Shown in pieces: positions 46,242 through 59,971 of a stretch of 64,000 bases of DNA. Position numbers and translations under genes: made by a program. The DNA lies in the NCBI RefSeq assembly GCF_963675165.1, contig NC_087384.1, positions 5,511,182 through 5,575,181 on the forward strand, written 5' to 3'. Origin of the DNA: Halichondria panicea (Eukaryota > Porifera > Demospongiae > Suberitida > Halichondriidae). The stretch's first letter is position 1; each line of letters starts with the position of its first letter. The notes below the pieces were generated by a model that made no database searches, was not told the DNA's origin, and was given only the letters and a program-made list of their open reading frames with translations.

Positions 46242-48896
46242 ATTTTCCACAGACAGTGAATTTTGTTAATCTATAGGAAACACGCAGAATACGAAATAGT
46301 TATCAGTAATCCGGTCACTGATGCTGAATGTGCATGAATATATAGAGATATATATAAACTGAGAACTATATAGAGGAGAATTTGTACTACATATCCCATG
46401 TATAGGGAAGCTATATATAGGTGTCAATCAAGTGAACTGCTCCTGAGGTGAGTGCATGATTTCTTTCATAAAATTCTTGAGTTTTATAGAAGATGTATTC
46501 CTACGTATAATGAATGTTACTAGTCTAAGATCTAGTGAGTCACCCACCCACCTCTTCCATAACAATATAATAATACCAATAATTATAGTTTGATGTATGT
46601 GTCGCTGTGTATATATAGAAAGTAAATGTTGGAAGTGACGTGGAAACGCTGACATATTCATGATTCGCAAACATCCTCGAGATAATGAAGATTTGGGCCC
46701 GTGTAACGGAACACTGACTGTCCTTTATAGAGAGATGTATACAATAGCTACATGTATACAGTTTCCTTATTCATGAGGTTCGAAGAGGTCACACATCACA
46801 TATAACACACCACCTTGTACCATGATGTGCTCTGACACTAAGGAATATCCATTGAAACTCTCAGGATACTCCAGGGTACAAATTCCATGTACCCTAGGGT
46901 ACATTGACTTGTGATCAACCTAAAGCCCACCCTCCACCCTTAAAGGGCTCTCTCTTTTATAGGACACTACTGTGACACACTATAGGATCACATTGTGAAG
47001 ATCAATTGTTCAGTATCCAATCATATTCACTAAAACTACCCGATCCCATTGGAACTGGGGTGGGAAGTTGTAAATGCGGTTTGTCAAGTGCAAGCACACA
47101 CACACAAAATGTGCACAGTGCATGCACGGCAGGGATCAAAGAGGGTTTACTACTACTCAGTTATAAATGGGTTGGACAACAGCTTCTAATCAATACGTGT
47201 TCATAGTACAAGCTGCACCTCAGGAAATACATATAGAACTGCCCTTGGTAGTACAAATCCAATACTGTAACACCCTTGATATCCATGGTACAACTATTAC
47301 ATATACATTATACTGAATGCATGTGTACAAGAATTTTATAATAATTTTATTATGATCTCTTTCCCCTATATATACACTCTTTTCCAATATCCCCCACTTT
47401 TTCCTCCTTCTTTCCACTATTATGATGCCCCACTCTCTATTCCTTTCTTTCCCACACACAGGCTATAATTATTTGGTAGAAGTACTCAACTAAGAGTGGT
47501 GTCTGGAGTTTTGGTGTCGTGCTGTATGAGATTGGGACCATACTATAATAAGAGGAATAGTGGTGTGTGTGGTATCATAGAAGAAGCTAGATATAGAATT
47601 TGTTACTCGGAGAATATGGTTGTTGTGCATCCGCTGTTTACTGGTTTTGGCGATTACTATTGCATGCTCATTCATAACAGCTAAAAAAAACCATCAATCT
47701 CTCAGATTTTATAGCCAAGTTTATTGCAACTGGCAAGACTTTAGACTCATCTCCATTCTTGAGCCTGTGGAGAATGTCTATATATCTAATAGAATTGATT
47801 GTAACCATGCATGCAGAGTCTATAATTATATAGGCCTTGGCGGATTATGCTCTATTTTCTTCTCAAGCTATTTTTCCATGCTACTATTAATTGTCAACTA
47901 TCAAACTCACTCTATAGGAGTCTAATTGAGTGCTGAGTGACAGTATACAAAATCAATTATAGGATTTTCAGGAGCGACGTAATTATATATAGTTACTGGT
48001 AGTTATGGTACACGTTAAACCAAGTTTTGTGTAGTTAGATCTACATCGTTCTTTTTGATAATCGTATTACAACAGCCAGCTGTAGGTAGTCTTCTACATG
48101 TATAAGAAAGATTCAAACTGTTTAGACAATAATTGCCACACTTTTTTCGGCTTTGAAACTTACTCGTTTATGCCTATTGTTCTCGTCAAAGTCAGAAAAT
48201 GTGCCTATTTTTCCCAGCATTATTCTCAATGCTCCAGGAGTAGCTATATACCTAAAATTATGCTAGCATAATCTGCCAAGGCCTACCTAGAATTATAGGC
48301 AGTTGTTAATACGCTGGTGCCAGTCATGACCTAAATTGTGCAATTCTACATGTATACCTTAGATATACATTAAAACGAAGTAGACCATGATGATGTCATG
48401 TACCATGCATGCATTATTTATGAGGAATCAATTCTGCTATATATACTTATACAGTCATGTAGACGCAGATCACGATGTTGTCATGCATATCGCATCACTA
48501 TAGAGAATCCCACGTGAAGCATGCAGGATGTGATTCTATAGTAGTGACTCTGTGTGATTCTCTATAGAGTACCGAGTATACTCGGTGTAAACTGAGTTCA
48601 CTTGATCATTTCCTGGCTTGTGACAGCTAGGTTGATGTACTGAGACCTCTCTGATAAATAGACTGGTCTGCATGGTGCATGATATGCATAAGTATAGATC
48701 TATACAGACTGACTATAGATATAGACTGTGAGTCTTCAATTCTTTTCCCCCTTTTTTAAGGTAAGTGTTTTATCTATAATTATAACATGCATGCATGCAT
48801 GGAGCTATAAGTATAGGTGCAGCATACAAAATATAGCTAAAAATCAGTCTGTGATGTTAATCAAATTTGCATTAGATCTATATACCTAAATAAAGA
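46242..48896. other. Intergenic region; its end is shared with the upstream DNA of paralog A
   Basis: No exon was recognised. From about 48000 the sequence is homologous to 8760-9010, then to 10340-10540, and finally to 11940-12155 of the paralog A region. The upstream DNA of paralogs A and C therefore derives from one ancestral segment, with insertions in A. Confidence 0.6.
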
Positions 48897-50029
48897 ATGC
48901 CGTCAGGAGGAGGCAGTGGAGGCGATTTGCTCTTTGGATTTGTTTGCGGGGTCATATCTACATTAGGTGTTTTGCTCGTTTGTGGCATAATAATTGGTGT
49001 TGCGATAGGACTAAATAGGGCAGGTGAGTCCATGGACAATTCAGATGACGATTCAGATTCTACTGTTACTATTTCCACTGACTTTTACTCACCAGGAGAT
49101 AGTCGGCTGTTGTCTCTATCCTCGTTCTTTTGCGATGGTGGTTCTCTTGAGCTCTCGTCCAATTCAGTTGATGCTGAACTGTTTCTTATCAACGACACAA
49201 GTATACCACCTCTGAATGACACTAATCAATTTACTGTTTCTATCGAGTCGACAATTGCTTCAACAGAGTTTCGATTCTGGCAGTATCATCTTCATCCCAA
49301 CTCTAACATATCAGTCTCTGTATGCACAGATCTGTTGGTTGATGTTCACATTGGGAAAGGCAATGATAACGCAAATAGTTGGGCTACTAACCCTATAGCC
49401 AAGATTTGGCTGAGATATTCCAATATGCACCTGCCTGTTATAATGATTTGCCGAATACATCTACCATTTCATATCGAGTCGAGCAAGAAGATGAGTACTA
49501 TGTAATTTTACATAATTCGCTATCAATGGAGATCTCTGTAAACGCTTCTTTATACTTTGAGAGAACAGAATACAGTGCCCCAGATTTAAATTCCAAGGAG
49601 TCGTGTAATGTCAGTGAACAAGGAAATTGCCTAGTAGGCATTGACTATAGTACTGGGTCTCAACAATTCTTGGTAATTACCTCTATCCCCAAGTGTGTGG
49701 ACTGGGGTGAGAATGTCAGAGTTTCGCTAATTTGTGACCAGAGAGGATGGGCCTATGCAGTTGTTATCTTGGTGCCCATTTCTGTAACAATCGCCCTTAT
49801 TGTAGCCGTGGTGTTGGGAATTGTCTGTTATTATAAATATAGTACTACCACCAAATCAGCAAACATCGAAATGCCTCGGAGTGACTTCAACCCTAACCCT
49901 CCTCCAAATATCTCTGGAAATGTGCACACGATTGCGAGTGATTTCGACCCTGACCCTCCGACCAATAATTCAAGAAGTGTTGACAAGATTGACCCAGACT
50001 TCAACCAGGATTATCTTCCTGAGAACTAA
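48897..50029 (+). pseudogene. Paralog C of the two-membrane-pass family, one frameshift
   Basis: It opens with a short Gly/Ser-rich start and the first membrane segment (GVISTLGVLLVCGIIIG), then an ectodomain close to A and B. At about 49392-49396 two extra bases (CCCTATAGCC against CCCTAGCC in A and B) shift the frame. The remaining ectodomain, second membrane segment and tail continue in another frame to the stop at 50029. The tail motif reads NQDY instead of NPDY. A full-length product needs correction of this break, so the copy is probably non-functional unless the insertion is a sequence error. Flanking DNA is shared with paralog A. Confidence 0.7.
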
Positions 50030-51079
50030 TATAGTTTGTGTGATGTACATGTGTATATATATAATGCTTCACAACCTGGTTAAATGCAGATTTAGTCTAG
50101 TTTTTAATGCAATAGTTTTGTCTCACTTTGCTTTTATTTTAACACTTTTTTAATATGCATGGAGCGTTTCAGAAGAGCATGTGAGTGCAAGCTCGAGTTA
50201 ATTCCGTGACTCGGTGCCGAATACGTGCCAAGACAATGTGTATTATAGTGTCAGAGCTGTTATATTTAGCAGGTATGTGTCCGATGCGTGGGTAGAAGAA
50301 TACCAGACACGCACGGCGTACTCACCCTGTGACCCATGGCTTGCATGTCACGGTACTCACTCACACTTCACATTATATGTTAATTCACCATCTGAACTGT
50401 GCCATATAATTATAGCAGATATATTGGCACACAGAGGTCAACATAGATGGGCGTGGCCCGCCTCCAAAGGGGAGACGGGTAGGAGCCCTACATACATGTA
50501 TAATTATATATTATTTACTGATTCAGTCCGTATCCTAGGTGATGTCCAGTAATTATATTATATAATTACTTCCCCCAGGCACTATTCTTATAATCTACTT
50601 CCTCAGCAGATTTGAATTGATATGATGCATCTTGACAAAATTTGGTACATTGCACGCAATAAAATTCAAAAATGTTGTGTAAGCTTGACAGTATTGAACT
50701 GAACTAGCTGAAGCCTGTAATCAAATTCTTGCTCTGTGCTTTCTCAGTAGTCAAGGCTGTGGCTCAGAAGTAGACAATTACAAGTAGACTGTGGTGTTGT
50801 TGACAATAACAGACTAGTTCAGAGCTACAGTACAGGTAGATAGCTAGCTAGCTACATGTACAAACCTCACAGCTGCATTTAGTGGTGGGCGGGTCTGGTC
50901 AAAGTTTATGCATGGCTTCCAGCTAGCTGAACCTAGCTAGCTCATGTAGCTCCACAGTAGTACTGCTAGTTCTATGCCTGTAACTGTTCTAACTGCATAA
51001 TTCTGAGGCTGTGAGAGCAAGTTTGACTGTCTCCACTGATGTTCAAATGACTGTTTTGCTGTTTTTGCAGTAAATAAAT

Positions 51080-51193
51080 CAGTTGTTGACTGGTTGCCTA
51101 GTAATTATGGTTTATAAACAACCTCAGCCTCGGGCTACGCCCTCGGCATTGGTTGTTTATAAGCCATAATTACTAGTCAACCAGTCAATAACT
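51080..51193. mobile_element. Hairpin element with AGTTGTTGACTGGTTG ends
   Basis: Arms of about 43 bases, including GTAATTATGGTTTATAAACA, are inverted around a loop reading CTCAGCCTCGGGCTACGCCC. It lies nine bases from the next hairpin. Confidence 0.75.
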
Positions 51194-51201
51194 ATAACTT
51201 A

Positions 51202-51287
51202 TAGCCTCGATCCCAGGCCGAGTTTTCGCTTTTATAACGGTTAGGCTAACGTTATAAAAGCGAAAACTCGGCCTGGGATTGAGGCTA
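51202..51287. mobile_element. 86-base TAGCCTCGA-type hairpin
   Basis: Near-perfect arms begin TAGCCTCGATCCCAGGCCGA, with a different core (GTTTTCGCTTTTATAACG) and a 10-base loop. The ends match the 58-base palindromes, so it is probably a relative with another centre. The immediate flanks do not form a clear 9-base repeat, unlike at the other sites. Confidence 0.7.
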
Positions 51288-51760
51288 AGATAAGAAGCAA
51301 AGAACAAGCTATAGATTTAGACCAGAATAGCTCACAGTTTAGAGACTAATTGTTTTGCTTGCCTACTAACTAGCTAACTGCAGCAAGATTCCGAAGAAAG
51401 GGAGTGCTCAGCAGATAATCAGATACAATAACTTGAGCTGCAGAGTAGTAGAGATCCAGAAAAATGGGGGGATTTGCCCCCTTTGTCACCCCCTGGCTAC
51501 GCCACTGGACCCCAAGTGGAGTATGTATGGTTTTTTGGTCAAATACAATTATGACTAAAATTAAATTATACACTTCCGCTTATTGAGGAAGTTACGGGTG
51601 TGTTTTCAATTAAAATGCTATGAATATCATTATCATTAAAATGCCTCAATCCGTGAGAAACTACAAATTGACTATGCATGGCCGAACTTAGTCGATCCCG
51701 TGGAAAATATCGAGGGTGACTAAATTTACACAATATCAAGAGTATAATTAAGATAGAGAA

Positions 51761-52063
51761 GAGAGTATCGATACTGTACATCAGATGTATGCGGAGAGTA
51801 ACATGTTGAAATTTGCACACTGACCAATCCAAGTGTGGGTGATGTAATCTATCAAGAAAGTAGATTACATCACCCACACTTGGATGGGTTGATAGATTAC
51901 ACCACCCACGCTTGGATTGGTCAGTGTGCAATTCCAAGCGTGACAGATACTAGCCTCGAATCCAGGTCGATTAAAATACGTATTTTAATCTGCCTGGTCT
52001 CGAGGCTAGACAGATACAGGAAGTCACGTTACTCTCCGCATGATGTACAGTTTCGATACTCTC
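51761..52063. mobile_element. Compound nested palindrome, right copy
   Basis: This is the same structure as at 1-301, here with its complete left arm. The two outer arms end in GAGAGTATCGA and its complement. No clear flanking target duplication was seen around the outer arms. Confidence 0.85.
51951..52008. mobile_element. 58-base palindromic mini-element, right copy
   Basis: This is the duplicate of 189-246, with the same 9-base flanking repeats. It is part of the long duplication, so it is not an independent insertion. Confidence 0.82.
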
Positions 52064-52120
52064 TCTATGTCATATACTCTGACAATACTGATCCAGAGCT
52101 CATATAAATAAAATATAAAC

Positions 52121-55100
52121 ATGGCAGAACAAGGTCTTCATCTTGCTTGTAAGAAAGGTCACTATCAGACTGTTGAAACTCTCCTGAACCATGGATACAA
52201 TGTGAACGGAAGAGATTCTCATGGAATAACTCCTCTCATGTATGCATGCTTACATGGCCACACTGACATTGTGAGGCTGCTACTGAGTAAAGGGGCTGAT
52301 GTCAACATGCAAGACCATAATGGGTGGTCTGCTCTGATGGCAGCAAGCAAAGATGGACATACAGATGTCATCCACATATTGATAGAAAAAGGAGTACAAG
52401 TGAACATGCAAAAGAAAGATGGGTGGTCTGCTCTGATGGCAGCTAGTCAAAATGGGCATAGTCATTCTGTCAAAGTATTGATAGAAAAGGGAGCACAAGT
52501 GAACATGCAAATGAAGAATGGATTGTCTGCTCTGATGATAGCATGCGAAAATGAACATAACAGTGTCGTCAAACTATTGATAGAAAAAGGAGCACGAATG
52601 AACATGCTAAGGAATGATGGGTGGTCTGCTCTCATGATAGCATGTTATTGTGGAAGAGGGGAAGTAACTCAAATACTGCTTGACCATCACGCTGATACAA
52701 ATATTCAAGATACAGATGGTAAAACTGCATTTAGCTGTGCATGTGAAACAGGGCACACTGAGATAGTTGAATTATTGCTATCCTGCAAGCATATAAAGAC
52801 ACTACCTCAAACAGTGCATGCAGATACATTTTCCACGCCCAAATCTTCGGAACAGGAAAAAGGTGATTGTATTTCTAGATCCATACCATGCATGCACTTT
52901 GTCAATTCAAACTCTGTTGTACAGAAAAATACAATGTTTCACAACCTGAAGAGGTAGAATCAGTCACCAATGCAGTGCGAGGGAAATGTCTGGGTGCATT
53001 TGACCAGCACACACAAGATATACAGAGAACAACATCTCCATCCAAACAAGTCAAAATCGAACAAGGTATGAATATGTTCAGTTAATTATATATACTCAGT
53101 GACATAATTATGCTATATATATTATTATACTCTTGCTACTACAGACCTGTCCTTGAAGGGTTTGTCCATGGAGCTGAAGACAGTGACAAACCCGATAATA
53201 AGGAAAAACAACCAACAAGGTTAGTAAATAGCAGAAACTATAGAGCACTGAAGTGCAAACCCTCGGCTTAATTTGAAGTTTAGTGAGTCTACATGCAGCC
53301 TCGAGTCAAAGTCGCGTGTTAATCTTCTATGGGCCGGGCCAGCAATGTGCAGGTTAGCTTTTGCTCGCTTTTATTCGACAACAAAGTTTTTAACATCAAA
53401 ATCTGCCAAATTTAAAACTATACTATACCTTTTGTGTTGAGGCTATCCATGGCACAAACACAGTGCTATCGCATCCAGGTGAGTCACACAGACAGACAGA
53501 CAGACTGACTGACTACCATAATTAATTAATATATACCCTCAAAATATGTTACCTTATAAGGTATATAGTAGTGCATCAGTTGAATTCCGGCACTTATCGG
53601 TAAATGTAAATCTATTTATAGGAATGAAGTTACTATAATTATAATAGGTATATATATAGGATTCTATTAATATCACAACTTAACAGAATAAATTTGATAC
53701 AGAGCATTATTATAAGGATTTAGAATTGAAAAGAGATAATGTCCGATCAAATACAGTATTGATCTGACATGACCACCCATGAAGGTCACCATGGAGTGTG
53801 TACAGGAACATTTATAAAAAAATATTTTATAAAATTAATGTTTAATATAATTATGACCGAAAATATAATGACATTGTATACATGATACAGACCCCAAGTA
53901 TATATATATAGGGTATATCATTTTATCAAATGTGACTGCTATAATTATAATAAAAGCACCACGGGTGCTGATACCTCGGTGGAGGTGCCAAAGCTACATA
54001 ACCTACTAATTATAGCTAGCTTTTATACACACATTGATTGATCATGATATAAATATTTTTAATTTTGCTGCATGCAGAATCCAGAATCACAGGGAAACTC
54101 AAAGAGTGCGTGGGTAACAATCAACAAAGATTGTTGTTAAAAACAGGAGCACATTACAGAAGGAGCGTCTAACTCTGCATGGGTTCGGAAATCGCATCTC
54201 GTATGCTTTCCTAAACGCCGCATTGCCTTATAAGTAAAGTGTGTAAGTACTGTGTACATAAATTACAGACCGCGGTCAGCCTGTACATATCATTATGAAC
54301 GGATTTTGTATGTAGTGCAGCAGGCAGGAGAGCTAGGTTGAGCCAAAAAGAGCTAAAATGAATAGCTAGATCTTTGATGGATGTTGGTATACATCATGAA
54401 AGAGACTGTCATTGGTGAGGTACAGAAATATAGGAGCATTCATGCAGCAAAAAGAAGGACTTTGACCTCAAATCTGAATGGCTGATATCAGCAATAATTA
54501 CGGAAGCCCATTAGGGTAATTCACTTCCTAGTTAGGAAGGTTAGAGGTCACCACTAACTCGGAAGTGAGGCCACGTGGAAGTAACGCGACTTAGAAGTGA
54601 AGGCGATTGGAAATTCTAAATGAAGTTAATAGCCGTGTTGTAGGCGGCAAAAAGCTCCCCTCTGGATCTCACCCAAGACACAAGAAAGAGTTATTTTGAG
54701 TTTATATATCTGTTGCCCATATCATTTGTGACATTTGTGCGAAATATGAACTGAATTGAACATTGTCTGAAAAAGTTATGAGAATTGCAAAACCAAAAAA
54801 ACAACAACTTTTCTCATTCTTCTCCTCAGTTTCTTCAGTGAGATAATCTAGAAGACTGTAGGTCCACAGCACAAACTAGTGAGACCGTAGCGGTACTGTT
54901 CTCTTTCGTCTTGGGTACGTCCTAGACTGGCGGCGACAGCCGCCCGAGCGCGTAGCGCGAGCGACTGGCAAACTGCCTATCAGTCACTCGTCTCAGCAGA
55001 AGTGTAATAGATCATATGACACTACTACACATGAATATCGTTATAGATAATGTGGTTAAATTTTGCTATGAGATTCAGCTACTATGGAATGCACTGAATC

Positions 55101-56896
55101 CCCTGAAGTGTAAGTGCGGTTACAATTACAGGGCTAATATGACGTTGAGCAATCTGATAGGCTGCAATGCTCGTTGCAGCTGAGACAAGTGGTTGATAGA
55201 CAGTTTGCCAGTCCCTCGCGCTACGCACGCGAGGGGCTGTCGCCGCCAGTCTAGGTACGTCCCTAGTTTAATTTGCTAGGGTGGAAGCTACGCCCTCTTT
55301 AACAGGTGCAGAGGTGAGGTCGCCATTGTTTACCTACTGAGCATGCTCAGACATAGCCTCGAGACTAGGCCGATTAAAATAGGCCTGGATTCAAAGCTAG
55401 CTCAGACATAGAAAGCAGCATGGCCACACCCCTTTTATCTTAGCAACCACTAAGGTCCATAGCAACAATAGTGATTTATACTGTCGATTCTTACCGCTCC
55501 AGTTCATTTATCTCCAACACTGATGGAAGTTGACAATCTGCTCTTATTCTGAGGCTCTGAGCCCCTCATGATGAATAATAAATTATTGCATGCATACATG
55601 TACAAGAATAATTTATATCATGACAGACACAAAAAGGTGCAAATAAAAATCCTGTACAGCTTGGGTACAGTTTTTCAACGGCTGATGGACACATGTCAGC
55701 TCAGTACTAGTCTACTGCCCAAGCCAGTGAGCCGAAAAAAGAAGATGCTGTGTCTTTGTCGCCTCCATCAGGTGTAGTAAATCAGTATGGATGCAAAGCT
55801 GTTACTGTTCAACGTTCTAATATTCTAGCCGTAGCTCTAGGCTTTTTCAGGCTTGCTAAGTTTATTGGAGCTCATAGTAACCCAGCTCAACCTTAGAATT
55901 CGGTGTGAATACCAGCTTCAGTGCCGGACGGGGGTGCTAGCTACATGTGTTAAATATCAGTATGCCAGTTGTAACAATGTTATGTTCTTATACAGCATGG
56001 ACTACTGGGCTCACCATTGCTGAAAAAGTTATAAAGGTGAGTGTTTGTGTGTGCCTAAATTTGTACGTCGAGCTATTTTTAATGGCATCAAACCTATATC
56101 AATTGTGTGAATGCAATGCAGTATCTGTCCAGCCCCTAATACACCAGAGGATTTGTCAGGGTCAAAAAACTTGACATAGCTAGACTTGTAATTAAGTATT
56201 AATAACCTTACTATGATGTGTTTTCAGGCTTAGAAGTTAGCATTAAATTATGTGTGTTATTAACTAACGCACTAAAATATGGGCGTGGTTGAGCATTCCT
56301 TATAATTAGTTGATCAAAGATATGTGGGTAATGGGTAATGTTGCGATTCCAAGTATTAATGTAGGGAACACTCATGCAGTCCGAGCCCCTCAACGTTCTT
56401 TGTTCTTGTGTTGATTACATGTGGTGTTTAATTGTGACTGAAGTTTCATTCAATACAGGAAATTCCCACCACATCTGTTGGAGAGGGATCACTTCGAGGG
56501 ATTTCTGTGGGACAAGGGCAGGAACACACTACTGAACAAGCAGCTCCGTCACATGCCACAAAAGTAGATGCCCTACTATCAAGCAATGGATTGACATACA
56601 AAGACGGGAATAGGGAGTGCAAAGATGACCATATATTAAATATTTCAATGCAGCTGGAACAATGGGAGCTAGTAGCAACGTGGCTAGGATTAACAGCAGC
56701 TGAGAGAGAAGCTATCAAGGGTAACAATCAGACTATAGAAATGATGAGATATAACACTCTTAAGAAATGGAAATCTAAGGCTCTACTCAGTGGAACAGCT
56801 ACGTATCGAGTTCTACTACAAGCTCTGTTGGATTGTGGCTGCAATGACCAAGCAAAGCAAGTGTGCTCGCTACTCAAGGAATCATTATTGTATTAG
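52121..56896 (+). CDS. Ankyrin-repeat and death-domain protein, right copy
   Basis: Second copy of the 359-5140 gene. Exons are 52121-52862, 52925-53065, 53145-53219, optionally 54078-54113, then 55996-56036 and 56459-56896. The ankyrin exons match the first copy exactly. The death-domain exon has one amino-acid change (Tyr to Ser before the domain, at 56475) and one silent change. The frame is open throughout, so both copies could be functional. Whether the organism has two genes or two alleles depends on whether the duplication is real. Confidence 0.78.
54916..55261. mobile_element. Hairpin element, right copy
   Basis: Duplicate of 3160-3505. It carries one T-to-C difference in the right arm (matching base 3463) that makes the hairpin slightly more perfect. 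Confidence 0.8.
55354..55399. mobile_element. 46-base palindromic mini-element, right copy
   Basis: Duplicate of 3598-3643 with the same GCTCAGACA flanks, inherited through the long duplication. Confidence 0.78.
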
Positions 56897-59658
56897 CAAA
56901 AGAAGATTCTGAAATAGTGACAAAACTATAATTTAGTGTTGTTTGTTTGTTTGTTTGTATTTTGCTTCTTGTGTTGTTGATGATCTTTTTATCATATTGA
57001 TATAAGGAAAAGGGGCGGCTAGTGTAAAGGTAATAAACCCAGTAGACATTTTAATTAATATTAATTATTAATTTCATTCGATCCTTTCCCACTATACTGA
57101 CGATTGCTTATAATTATACTGACCTGGGTGTGCAATGTGACATTGTGTATGAATTATGTATCTCAAAAACTACATGTAAAACTACATGCATGTATGTAGA
57201 TCGAACCTTCGAAAGCCTCATTCGCGAATACGTATAGAAACACATGCAGGCTGATAGTAAAATAGGGGATCGAGTGTCTCGCATAAAAAAAGAGGTGTAA
57301 CGAGAAGTAGTGCTGGACCTAACTGGTAAAGATCGCAAAGATTGAGCCCCTCAACTAGTTGGAGCATGCAAAGACTATACCAACCCACAATCTTGTTTGC
57401 GAACTTTTGTTACTTCAGTGCGCATGCTCTTCCAACCCTACTCTTTCCCATTTTTCACAAAATGTTTTTGCACTTGTAGAGCTATGATTTACTTTGTTGC
57501 TGTAATTTTACTGACGCGTTACTTTCATGTTTATTTACATTGGTGCTCTTTTGCAAGTGAGGCTGAAGGTCAGGGAGTTGTTAATTAGTGTTCAGTTTTA
57601 ATTTTAGCAGTCATATTTAATGCATCACTGAAACAGGCATCAGTGTTGGGAGTGAGTGCTTTGAGCGGAATATTGCACATGTAGAAGTGTACTGCACCAC
57701 CATTTAAGCCTGTTCAGGCTCTTGTAAGTCACTTTGGCTTCAAAAATGGTTGTTACTTTTCTTCTGCTATAGCGGTGATGTTTTCTCTTCTGGTACATTG
57801 GAATGATAGAAAGCAACCACATGCTGTTTATCCTTCAGAACTATTCGTTTTCAAAACAGGTTACTGGTTGTCAACATTTTTCTTGGCTCTTTTTCTTGTC
57901 TGTTCTTTCTAGCCTTCTATATATACAAGCTCTCTTGGTATTCCAGAGTCTTATTTCTTTGTCTTTAGCCGTTTTCTTAAACTGTAGAGAACATCAATTT
58001 GCTACGCATCCTTCTGGTTGACAAAGCAACCGCATGTCACGCATACACAGATTCAACCTGCATTTTGGTTTCTAAGCAATGAATGCATTATCCCATGGAT
58101 ACTGATGATTATTACTCGTCTGTGCTTATAGGAACTCGTGCCTTGCAGGCACTCGTGGCGTAATTTTGTTTGTGTAAATAATTATTATGGTATAGTTTCG
58201 ACCTTAAACTATAGTGAATTAATCAATATAGAAAGGTGTTGGTATTCTTCACTAATAGTTATATGGTTCTTTTATATGGATTTACTCCTGCACGGTTATT
58301 TACTGATAAGTGCCGTTAGTTTGTATATATATATTTTTTTGATTTTGCTCGTACAGTCATGCTGGTTCCCTGCATACTTTCCTTTTGGAGTCTCCGAATA
58401 AAATATGATAGCAGGAGTTAACGAGAGTCCTCTTTTCTATATCTCTTGCTCTATCTGCATAAATTGGCACACACATCAAACGTGATACAACACTATACAA
58501 GAATTATAGTAAATTAACATACAACAACGACCATGCAGCCATTGTTTGTGCACTCGAACATGCAGTGTCCTTCTTAATCATGGTGATCTTCCTATTTTGT
58601 GAGATGTTTCGTCTTCACTAGAACAGAATCTTTTCGGTGATTGACCAAACTCACATTGTGCACACCTTCAACTAATTTCTTCTCTCACAAACCCTAAAGA
58701 TACACATGCAGTTTGAAAGTGGTATAAGCATGATATAAGCATGATATGCACGAGTATAATTATGATAACTATATAATTATATATACCACGACATAGGCGG
58801 ACTGTTATTTTTGGTGGATTTTTCTACTGCAGTAAACAGTAACTCTTTAAAGACAGACACACACAAATACACTACCGTATACCTTGCTTGCGTATGTGCG
58901 CACCGAGGCATAATAATTATATCCAATGTGCGCACAAGTGCATGAAGCTATGTAACGATTGATTTGCATTCCTTTCCCGTGAAGCTGTGTATAACAACTG
59001 ATTTGTTGCATTCCTTTCCGTGTACACATCAGACACCTGGTTTGCAACTATTTGTGGTCGGCTGTGCATGCACATGAAACTCTTATGCCTACCACAAGTA
59101 ACTGCAACCTAGGTGGGTGGGCTTTACGTAACTTCAGCCTTACTTTAGATACTGGCACAGTTCACTATCTGAACTGTGCCATATGGCAGATATTGGCACA
59201 CAGTAGCCCTGTGCTAATTATACTTGAATGAATAATAGGCAGCATTTTATAATAGGCAAAATTAATTGCAAAACACTATTTCGCATGCGCAGAATGGCTC
59301 TATAATACAGCAAGATCATCTAAAAAGTGTTGTTTAAAGTATTCAAAGTTCCTCAAGCATAAATCTCACAAGAAAGAGAAAGGTTTCAATCCACCTGTAG
59401 GAAGAAAAAGATTTATATAGAGGACAAATTTATACTGTTTATGTTATTACATTGTTTATTTTAGAAACTTTTGTCAAAAACAAACTGAAAAACTTGAATA
59501 ATAGGTGAGATTTCTTGAATAATAGGGAAGAAAAGTGAGAATAAAAGATTTGAATAATAGTAATTGAATAATTAGCTCAGGCCCAGCACACAGAGGTCAA
59601 AATGCAACAAACATTGATGATATGCTCATAACATTAATTAATTTCCCTGCCTCTATAG

Positions 59659-59971
59659 GATCACCCGTTAATCGATTCACTCTGCATGGACTAAGAAGTA
59701 ATATTACTGACGAGCAACTTAACAGTGAAATTATGGACTCAAATATTCCTTTTCTGGCCGAGTTCCATGGGACTAAGTCCTGCTGAACAAGCTGATATCA
59801 ATGAGTTGTACCATAAAGAAGGAACTCAAGTAGCCATGACTAAATGTTTGATTCTCTGGAAAAAACACAGTCCTTTTCCTTTTGCAGCAACTTACAAAGC
59901 TTTACTGGAGTTGTTACTGAGATTGAAAAAAGAGAGGATAGCTTTTGAAATTTGTCAGCACTTGACTCAAT
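59659..59971 (+). pseudogene. Second death-domain exon with frameshift, right copy
   Basis: Duplicate of 7896-8208 with the same one-base frame break and one further change (Ile to Met near 59838). The shared break predates the duplication, or reflects reads merged from both copies. Confidence 0.62.

Larger units (their letters stand above)
50030..51760. other. Gene-free region after paralog C
   Basis: To about 50350 it matches the DNA after paralog A (13540-13740), sharing for example AATTCCGTGACTC and TATATTTAGCAGGTAT. Around 50385 it resembles 7395-7440. Two hairpins follow at 51080-51287. At about 51480-51510 there is a repeat end reading CCTGGCTACGCCACTGG. At 51650-51690 lies a relative of the 11470 repeat, just before the long duplication begins. 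Confidence 0.55.

Noticed and set aside
49406..50029. Second half of paralog C as an independent gene
   Set aside because: It lines up directly with the C-terminal half of B after a 2-base insertion, so it is one broken gene.
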